A stretch of 12,625 nt of DNA. Source: Nitrospinae bacterium AH_259_B05_G02_I21. GTDB taxonomy: Bacteria > JADFOP01. Shown here piece after piece: positions 7,647-12,625 of this stretch; position 1 is the stretch's first letter; every line of letters starts with the position of its first letter. The stretch is from assembly GCA_027717595.1 (NCBI GenBank), contig JALLOF010000045.1, positions 1-12,625 of the forward strand, given 5' to 3'. Under the pieces are notes generated by a model. It worked only from the letters and a program-made list of their open reading frames with translations. It was not told the origin of the DNA and searched no databases. A program made the position numbers and the translations under genes.

Positions 7647-8573
7647 GTGTCGATGCTCTTTTACGCCGTTATAGCCCTCGCGGCCCTCACCGTTGCCGGG
7701 ATCGGCGTCTTTGTGTATCAGTCCGTTTGGGGCGCCGCCCCGGACGGCGTCCAGGAGCGGCTCCAACACATCAAGTCTCCGGGGAAGGCGTCCGCCCGGG
7801 AGGCCGACGAGAAGTTGACCAAAACCCTCCAGTCCCTAAGCCGCCTCACCGCGCCGAAAGAGAAGAGGGAGTTGACGACTCTCCAGAATAAGCTCTCGTA
7901 CGCTGGCTACCGCCGCCCCAACGTAGCCGTGCATTTCTTTGGTTTGAAAGCCCTGGGGTCGTTGGTCTTTGGAGGGGCCGCGGTGGTCTACTCGTTATTC
8001 ATTGCCCAGACCATCCTACAGGGTCTCATCCCCGTGATTGTCGGGACGGCTATAGGCCTGTACGGGCCCAACCTGTGGTTGAGAATGAAGACGTCCCGCC
8101 GCAATGATGCCATAAGCAAGGCCTTGCCCAATGCGCTCGATTTCCTCGTAGTCTGCGTCGAGGCGGGTTTGGGGCTCGATATGGCGCTCAAGCGGGTGGG
8201 GACGGAGCTCGCCGCAACCGCTCCGGTGTTGGCAATGGAGATTAGCCTCGTCTCGCTGGAGCTGAATTCCGGCATTCCTCGCCAACGAGCCCTGGCAAAC
8301 CTCGGAGAGCGCAACGGACTCGATGATCTCCGCAGCCTTAGCACCATCCTGGTCCAGGCCGACAAGTTCGGCACCTCCATTGCCCAGGCCCTCCGGGTCT
8401 CCTCCGATTCCATTCGCACCAAGCGGCGCCAGAAGGCCGAGGAGAAGGCGACCAAGACGACCGTGAAATTGACCTTCCCCCTGGTGCTATTCATCTTGCC
8501 GGCCACCTTCATCATCGTCATCGGGCCGAGCATCATCAAGCTCGTTCAGGACTTTCTCCCTCAGTTAAAGTAA
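7647..8573 (+). CDS. tadC: Inner-membrane platform protein TadC
   Basis: A 308-residue paralogue of TadB and second T2SSF platform subunit. It has an N-terminal helix (3-24), a cytoplasmic segment, two helices (97-118 and 124-144), the T2SSF domain (about 158-270, with LPNALDFLVVCVEAGLGLDMAL and the repeat-like LSTILVQADKFGTSIAQAL) and a last helix (about 275-297). GTG at 7647 is preferred over ATG at 7653 because AGGAGG (7634-7639) lies 7 bases before it; that site overlaps the tadB stop codon. It is the last gene of the plus-strand operon. Confidence 0.93.
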   Translation: MSMLFYAVIALAALTVAGIGVFVYQSVWGAAPDGVQERLQHIKSPGKASAREADEKLTKTLQSLSRLTAPKEKRELTTLQNKLSYAGYRRPNVAVHFFGLKALGSLVFGGAAVVYSLFIAQTILQGLIPVIVGTAIGLYGPNLWLRMKTSRRNDAISKALPNALDFLVVCVEAGLGLDMALKRVGTELAATAPVLAMEISLVSLELNSGIPRQRALANLGERNGLDDLRSLSTILVQADKFGTSIAQALRVSSDSIRTKRRQKAEEKATKTTVKLTFPLVLFILPATFIIVIGPSIIKLVQDFLPQLK

Positions 8574-8652
8574 GTCCACTTCGCCGGGAACTGGGTCGTG
8601 GAAGGAGAGATACGCCCCCATCCGTGGGATTCGGGCGATTAATGGGGCTTGT

Positions 8653-8676
8653 CCCTTAGCGAAGTATCCCTAAGGG
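8653..8676. terminator. Hairpin between converging operons
   Basis: CCCTTAG (8653-8659) and CTAAGGG (8670-8676) form a perfect 7-bp stem with a 10-base loop in the 128-base gap between tadC and the converging lipoprotein gene. The position fits a shared transcription end, but neither strand has a T-run after the stem. Intrinsic termination is therefore doubtful; it may only protect 3' ends. Confidence 0.3.
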
Positions 8677-8701
8677 CGTCCTATTGCTGGTTTAGGGTGG
8701 A

Positions 8702-9016
8702 TTATGGTTCAGTCTGGCTGTCGCCTGTTTCTGTCTCGCTGGGGCCGGACCCAAAGGTGCACGATTCCGCAAAGAGGCAGTCAGGGACGGGTTTGTCGTA
8801 GGTGTCGGCCTGACGCTTGTAGATTGACTGGCCTATGGGACCAGAGACCTCGGCGGGCAGCTCTGGGTTGTCGGGGGCCTTCGGGTTGATGACCTGCCGG
8901 CCGAAGTTCATCTCCGTGGCGACGCCGTGGTAGGGAGCGGACTGACGCCGGCTGCAGCCACTCAGCACAACCCCCGCCACGAGCACAACGACGGTTACGG
9001 TCCAGCGCGCCTTCAT
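8702..9016 (-). CDS. Small Tad-associated lipoprotein, possible CpaD/RcpB counterpart
   Basis: A 104-residue lipoprotein with a basic start (MKARW), a hydrophobic stretch and the lipobox VLSGC, with the lipid-modified cysteine at position 21. Ser at +2 fits outer-membrane sorting. The mature part contains MNFGRQVINPKAPDNP and GPIGQSIYKRQADTYDK, a Cys80/Cys86 pair and an acidic Ser/Glu tail. I do not recognise a named family. The layout (a Gly motif, a Pro-rich middle, then a Gly-led helix ending in a Tyr) recalls small lipoproteins of other tad loci and the end of CpaD. Overlap with tadD by ATGA (9013-9016) and an AAAGGA site upstream support a real gene. A role as secretin partner or pilotin is inference. 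Confidence 0.75.
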   Translation of the reverse strand: MKARWTVTVVVLVAGVVLSGCSRRQSAPYHGVATEMNFGRQVINPKAPDNPELPAEVSGPIGQSIYKRQADTYDKPVPDCLFAESCTFGSGPSETETGDSQTEP

Positions 9017-9888
9017 GGCTTGATCCGTCCTTTGAGAGCGGGCTCGGGGATGTAGCCGCTCATGGCCCCGTCGCCCTCGATCATGCGGAGGTTTTTGCGC
9101 GCCTTGCCGAACTGTGGGTTGATCTCAAGGGCCTTGGCGTACATGACCTTGGCCTCGTCGTTGAGCCCCAGCATGTAGTAGAGGAACCCGAGGTTGTTGT
9201 AGACGACCTCCTCGCGGCCCGCCTGCTTGAACTCCGCGATGGCCTCGGGGTAGCGGCCGAGCATCCCGTAGGCGAAGCCCAGGTTGTTGTGGATCCGCAC
9301 GTTGTGGGGATCCGAGGCGAGCGCCTTCTGGTACAACTCGACGGCCGGGCTGTAATTGCCCCTGCTGAAGTGGGAAAACCCCAGGTTGTTGAGGTACTTG
9401 GGCGAGGAGGGGTTGATGCGGAGGGCCTCCATGTAGGCCTGCTCGGCCTCCTCGGAGCTGCGCATCAAATCATAGGTCATGCCCAGGGCGTTCCAGGCTT
9501 GGGCGTAGTCACGCTGGCTGTTGGATGCGGCCTTCAGCGCCTCGACCGCCTCGTCGTATTGGCCGAGCTCCCTCAGGGCGAAGCCTTTGAGGAAGAGGGC
9601 CTCGGGCTTCTCCCGTTCCTTCTTTGGCAGGTTCTCTATATGATGGAGGGCCAGGACGTACATGCGCTGGCCTATCAGAAACCGCACCAGTTGCTTGTTG
9701 ACGACGCCTTCGTGCTTGATGTCCTTTGCGTGAGACCGAAGATTGTCCAGGACCGTGTTTTTGGGCGGGGGGAAGATGTTCTTCTTGTTCGCCGCCTTGG
9801 TTCTCTGGCCGCAGCCCCCGAGGAACGCCAGCGCCGCCAGGCACACAACGGCCCAGGCCAGGCCGCATCTCGTCCGGTCCCGCTTCAT
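9013..9888 (-). CDS. tadD: TPR lipoprotein TadD
   Basis: A 291-residue periplasm-facing lipoprotein. A signal peptide ends in the lipobox FLGGC with the lipidated cysteine at position 26. Tetratricopeptide repeats start near residues 94, 128, 163 and 196, with a fifth partial unit near 227. They show the typical ALG/NNLG...Y.EA...Y..AL.I.P pattern (for example YLNNLGFSHFSRGNYSPAVE). A tail follows (about 262-291). TadD proteins act as assembly factors for the outer-membrane Tad complex, by analogy with PilF/PilW pilotins. The gene overlaps cpaC by ATGA at 9885-9888 and the following lipoprotein gene in the same way, so the three are probably cotranscribed. Confidence 0.88.
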   Translation of the reverse strand: MKRDRTRCGLAWAVVCLAALAFLGGCGQRTKAANKKNIFPPPKNTVLDNLRSHAKDIKHEGVVNKQLVRFLIGQRMYVLALHHIENLPKKEREKPEALFLKGFALRELGQYDEAVEALKAASNSQRDYAQAWNALGMTYDLMRSSEEAEQAYMEALRINPSSPKYLNNLGFSHFSRGNYSPAVELYQKALASDPHNVRIHNNLGFAYGMLGRYPEAIAEFKQAGREEVVYNNLGFLYYMLGLNDEAKVMYAKALEINPQFGKARKNLRMIEGDGAMSGYIPEPALKGRIKP

Positions 9889-11495
9889 CGGATAAACCCC
9901 ATGTATCCGGCGGGCCCGGATTTGAGATACTCCTTCATCTCTTTTTGTTCCCTGGTCTTCTTGCCAAGCTCCGCGTGGGTGAGCTTGCCCAGCAGGAAGA
10001 GCTCGAAATCATCCGGGTCGTAGACGGCTTCGTCGCCCGGCATGGGGACGACATCGTCGGGGCCGAGGGGCTTGACCAGGCGCGCGGTCACCGTAATGAT
10101 AAGTTCGGTCTCGGTGCGGCTGTGGCGCACTTGGCGGAAGAGCGTCCCGATGATGGGAATGTCGCCCAGGAAAGGGACCTTCTGAATCGTGGAGCTTATC
10201 TCGTCTTGCAGGAGCCCGGCGATGACGAAGGTCTGGCCGTCCTTGAGCTGAATGGTCGTCTCTGCCCGCTGGGTGGTAAACTTGGGGAAATCCGAAGCGG
10301 TTCTTCCCGATACCTCACTCACCTCGGGAGCCACCTTGAGCCATATGGTCTCATCCCCCATAACCGTGGGCGTGAACCGCAGCCGCGTTCCGAACTCCTT
10401 AAACTCCACATCAGTCGATCCCACTCCCGAGACACTGACAACAGGCTCCTCCCCGCCCGAGAGGAACGAGGCCGTCTGGCCGCTCAGGGCCACCAGGGTA
10501 GGCTCGGCGAGCGTCTTGGCGAAACCCTGTGTCTCCAATAGATTGATAAACCCCCCTATTGAGGCCTGCTTGTTGAGGGCGGTGTCGGCGAGCTGGAAGG
10601 CGAGGCCGAAGGCGGAACCAACCGATTGCGGGATGCGGAATTCGTCGGAAATTGCGCCTAGCGGGACGGAACCGGTGTCCGTGGTGGGTTCAAATTCGGT
10701 GACGTTGCTGCCAGGTGCAGAGAAAAGAAAGCGATCCTCTCTCTGGCGTGCTCCCGTAATGGAAATCCCCGCCTCCCGCAGGGCCGGCCGGCTCACCAGG
10801 GCGATGCGGACCTGGAGCTGGACCTGCTGAGGGCTCTTGACCTTCATGAGATTGATCAAGTTGGGGGCGTGGGGCTGGACGACGGTGATAATCTGATCCA
10901 TGGTCTGGAGATTAGACACATCACCGAAGATCACCAGCCTGTCCCTGTCCGCTTCGACCTCTACCTGGCTGCCAGGCAACAACTCATCCAGCCGCCTGCG
11001 GACCAGCTCGACGTCCGGTGATATCAAGAGGTCGAAGACGTGGTTCGATCCATCCTTGTTCCACACGATGAGGTTAGTCGCGCCGATTTTCTTGCCGTTG
11101 ATGATAATTTGGTGGGGGGAGATGATGACGACGTCGGCGACCTTGGGCTCGGTCACGCTCACTCGCTGAATGGCATCCGTGCTATCCATCAACTTGGTTT
11201 TGCCGACCGTCACGCGGATTTCCTTGGGCGCTCCCCGCTCCTCAAGGAGCGTTCCTTTGTGAAGCTTGAGGGATTGGGCGTGGGTGCTTGCCGGCCCAAG
11301 GAGCATGAGGGCGGCTAGGGTGCTCAACGCCAGCTTCGTTCGTCTCGGGGCGACAGGCCCCCGATTTAGGAAGATACCGCCGGGGCCCCGGGAGCCTTCC
11401 ATCGTGTCGCTCGGGGGAAGCCGTCGATTGCGCGTAGTGCTCGTGGCAGGCGTCATTGAACTAGACCTACGGGACAAGGTGGGCCTTAGAGACAT
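9885..11495 (-). CDS. cpaC: Tad outer-membrane secretin CpaC/RcpA
   Basis: The outer-membrane pore of the pilus, up to 536 residues. The signal peptide (about 51-73, ending STHAQ) is followed by the pilus-formation N-terminal domain (about 88-160, with VSVTEPKVADVVIISPHQI), a BON-like/N1 region (162-210) and the secretin core (about 225-475). The core carries LAEPTLVALSGQTASFLSGG and the secretin signature VPFLGDIPIIGTLFR (440-454). A tail of about 60 charged residues follows. The start is uncertain: ATG at 11495, 11456 (a GTAGG lies 9 bases upstream) or 11402. The last puts the signal peptide nearest the N-terminus, and the first 50 residues look unlike coding sequence. The gene heads a convergent operon away from cpaB, and a sigma-54 promoter lies about 340 bases upstream. 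Confidence 0.94.
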   Translation of the reverse strand: MSLRPTLSRRSSSMTPATSTTRNRRLPPSDTMEGSRGPGGIFLNRGPVAPRRTKLALSTLAALMLLGPASTHAQSLKLHKGTLLEERGAPKEIRVTVGKTKLMDSTDAIQRVSVTEPKVADVVIISPHQIIINGKKIGATNLIVWNKDGSNHVFDLLISPDVELVRRRLDELLPGSQVEVEADRDRLVIFGDVSNLQTMDQIITVVQPHAPNLINLMKVKSPQQVQLQVRIALVSRPALREAGISITGARQREDRFLFSAPGSNVTEFEPTTDTGSVPLGAISDEFRIPQSVGSAFGLAFQLADTALNKQASIGGFINLLETQGFAKTLAEPTLVALSGQTASFLSGGEEPVVSVSGVGSTDVEFKEFGTRLRFTPTVMGDETIWLKVAPEVSEVSGRTASDFPKFTTQRAETTIQLKDGQTFVIAGLLQDEISSTIQKVPFLGDIPIIGTLFRQVRHSRTETELIITVTARLVKPLGPDDVVPMPGDEAVYDPDDFELFLLGKLTHAELGKKTREQKEMKEYLKSGPAGYMGFIR

Positions 11496-11646
11496 ACCTA
11501 GTGTAACATCATATAGTTTAACATTACATAGAATCTATTCGCAAGCCCTTTTTCAGCAAAAGGCTCTCCCCTGTGACCCTGTAAATTTCTTGAAGAAAGG
11601 GGCAGAAAAGTTGTTTGAACATTGGCAGTGCGGCTCTCCCAATGGT

Positions 11647-11679
11647 GTTGGCGTGGTGCGGCATCGAGGCCGCGCCAAC
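11647..11679. other. Long inverted repeat in the cpaC leader
   Basis: GTTGGCG (11647-11653) pairs with CGCCAAC (11673-11679). Inside it, CGGC and GCCG pair again around the loop ATCGAG, leaving a 5-base bulge on one side. It lies within the transcript predicted from the sigma-54 promoter, about 150 bases before the longest cpaC start. It may be a leader fold or a binding site. Confidence 0.4.
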
Positions 11680-11848
11680 GGAAGCCGTCATTGCGTGACC
11701 ACGGTACGATGAGGGAACAGGCAGGGGGCGGCACGCGAAGCCGGAAAATCCCGGCCGGATTGCCATGAAGCGGTATGGTGGACTCTGTGATCACGGAATT
11801 GTTATGTATGGTCAAAGGCACCTATTGCCTTTGTAAGTAGAAAGTTAA

Positions 11849-11863
11849 GCAAATTTGGTGCCA
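11849..11863 (-). promoter_or_regulatory. Sigma-54 promoter for cpaC-tadD-lipoprotein
   Basis: The minus strand reads TGGCAC (11863-11858), five bases, TTGC (11852-11849): all ten core bases of the -24/-12 consensus with exact spacing. Transcription would start near 11837 and run toward cpaC, leaving a leader of about 340 bases. Sigma-54 promoters need an enhancer-binding activator, and none is encoded in the window. Confidence 0.6.
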
Positions 11864-12144
11864 CAGTGGGCCGTCTCTTCCCAACCAAAGGGTCGCTTCG
11901 CGGTAGTTGGCGTGGAACTGTCTGATAAGAAAGAGATTGACGACAGGCGGGGGGTGGACCATTGTGTCAGTTTAGGGACGGATTATTCCGGCAGGAGGAT
12001 ATCAAGGCGTGCCAGCAGATGTTGGCGACCACGCACCGGGTGTCGGATTTGATACAAGGGAGCCAGGGGAGTCCTTAATCCCCAGAGGTCGTCCGGGCTC
12101 TTGTGCCGGCGGGCAGGCCGGGATAGCCGAACCCCCCGGTGACG

Positions 12145-12172
12145 TTGACAAGTGTGGGGAATGGTGTATATA
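12145..12172 (+). promoter_or_regulatory. Candidate sigma-70 promoter for tadG
   Basis: A perfect -35 TTGACA (12145-12150), 16 bases, then TATATA (12167-12172) in a local AT patch. The predicted start near 12180 would leave a leader of about 120 bases before the TadG-like gene. No better promoter is seen on this strand between 11870 and 12300. Confidence 0.45.
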
Positions 12173-12299
12173 TGGCTGAGAATACACCAGTTCTCCTGAT
12201 ATTCACAGGCTAAACCGTCTCAGAACGACGCCGAGCTGGCTGGGGGAGGGACTGTCAGTGGTGCGGAGCACTCAGCGAAGAGCAGGAGGCGACCCTTTT

Positions 12300-12625
12300 A
12301 TGCCCCCAGGGCGATTGTCTCTCTGCCTGTGGCGCGACGAGCGGGGCGTGATCGCCGTCATCGCCGTGCTGCTGCTGACCGCGATGGTCGGGATGGCGGC
12401 CCTGGTCGTTGACCTCGGGTGGCTCTACGTCGTTCGCAGCGAGTTGCAAAACGGTGCCGACGCGGGGGCGATGGCCGGGGTGGTCGAGCTCGCCCTGAAC
12501 GGCCCCACGGATGCCGAGGCGATGGCCGTGGCGTATGCCATCCGGCCTGCGAACTTTCACCTCACCCAGCCCCCTCCGGGGCCCGGGGCGGTGGCCGTCT
12601 CCTTCCCTGGGACCGATCAAGTTCG
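12300..12625 (+). CDS. tadG: TadG-like pilus assembly protein, N-terminal part (cut by window edge)
   Basis: The first 108 codons of a TadE/TadG-family protein that runs off the window. A basic start leads to DERGVIAV and a hydrophobic helix (about 17-38). The helix is followed by ALVVDLGWLYVVRSELQNGADAGAMAG, the signature of the putative Flp pilus-assembly TadE/G-like N-terminal domain (Asp at the helix end, LQ..AD). The helix lacks the Glu at +5 seen in TadE, as is usual for TadG. AGGAGG (12284-12289) lies 10 bases before ATG 12300. An alternative GTG at 12258 or 12261, also preceded by a GGGAGG, would add 13-14 residues. It is divergent from cpaC and is probably the first gene of a further tad operon to the right. 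Confidence 0.85.
   Translation, partial: MPPGRLSLCLWRDERGVIAVIAVLLLTAMVGMAALVVDLGWLYVVRSELQNGADAGAMAGVVELALNGPTDAEAMAVAYAIRPANFHLTQPPPGPGAVAVSFPGTDQV

Larger units (their letters stand above)
11496..12299. other. 804-base intergenic region without a convincing gene
   Basis: Open frames here are short, lack Shine-Dalgarno sites and give low-complexity or Arg/Pro-rich products unlike any Tad protein. No Flp pilin (GATAIEY-type leader), tRNA or GEMM-type riboswitch pattern was found on either strand. What can be supported is a sigma-54 promoter facing the secretin operon, a sigma-70-like promoter facing tadG, and an inverted repeat at 11647-11679. Confidence 0.6.

Noticed and set aside
9289-10023. 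Long plus-strand frame opposite tadD and cpaC
   Set aside because: It covers two well-supported minus-strand genes and shows no domain of its own.
11855-12052. Plus-strand 65-codon frame in the intergenic region, considered as a Flp pilin or small protein
   Set aside because: No prepilin leader, no hydrophobic helix, Arg-rich end and no Shine-Dalgarno site.
11870-12200. Possible c-di-GMP (GEMM) riboswitch between cpaC and tadG
   Set aside because: GC-rich short stems are present, but the conserved GEMM sequence blocks were not found on either strand.

Overview
This window is the core of a Tad (tight adherence / Flp-type pilus) secretion locus from a diderm bacterium. The sequence encodes an outer-membrane secretin, lipoproteins with lipobox cysteines and a beta-barrel porin ending in Phe, so the host has an outer membrane. 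Coding regions are moderately GC-rich with G/C-biased third positions, and GTG starts are used. I cannot assign a phylum from the sequence; an uncultured proteobacterial, NC10- or Nitrospirota-type lineage would all fit.

Layout. (1) Bases 1-303 hold no complete gene, only a coding-like minus-strand tail (about 86-247) that may be the end of a decayed outer-membrane protein. (2) 304-1632 (-) is an OmpL-like beta-barrel porin with an N-terminal coiled coil, probably unrelated to the pilus. (3) 1633-2187 is a divergent intergenic region with a candidate promoter for each side, a 10-base direct repeat, and two strong hairpins in the likely tadE leader, one of them REP-like. (4) 2188-8573 (+) is a compact operon: tadE, cpaA (prepilin peptidase), cpaB/rcpC, cpaE/tadZ, cpaF/tadA (ATPase), tadB, tadC. 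(5) 8574-8701 is the gap between converging genes, with a hairpin. (6) 11495-8702 (-) is a second operon: cpaC/rcpA (secretin), tadD (TPR lipoprotein) and a small lipoprotein, joined by ATGA overlaps. (7) 11496-12299 is an 804-base intergenic region with no convincing gene. It carries a perfect-core sigma-54 promoter facing the secretin operon and a sigma-70-like promoter facing right. (8) 12300 to the right edge is the N-terminal part of a TadG-like protein.

How the genes work together: CpaA would cleave the prepilin-like leader of TadE and of pilins encoded elsewhere. CpaF powers assembly on the TadB/TadC inner-membrane platform, and CpaE/TadZ localises the machine. CpaC forms the outer-membrane pore, with CpaB as a periplasmic partner and TadD and the small lipoprotein as likely assembly factors. 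TadE and TadG are pseudopilin-like or minor components.

The most notable points are the split of the outer-membrane module onto its own convergent operon with an apparent sigma-54 promoter, the absence of any major Flp pilin gene in the window, and the small lipoprotein standing where a CpaD/RcpB-type protein might be expected.
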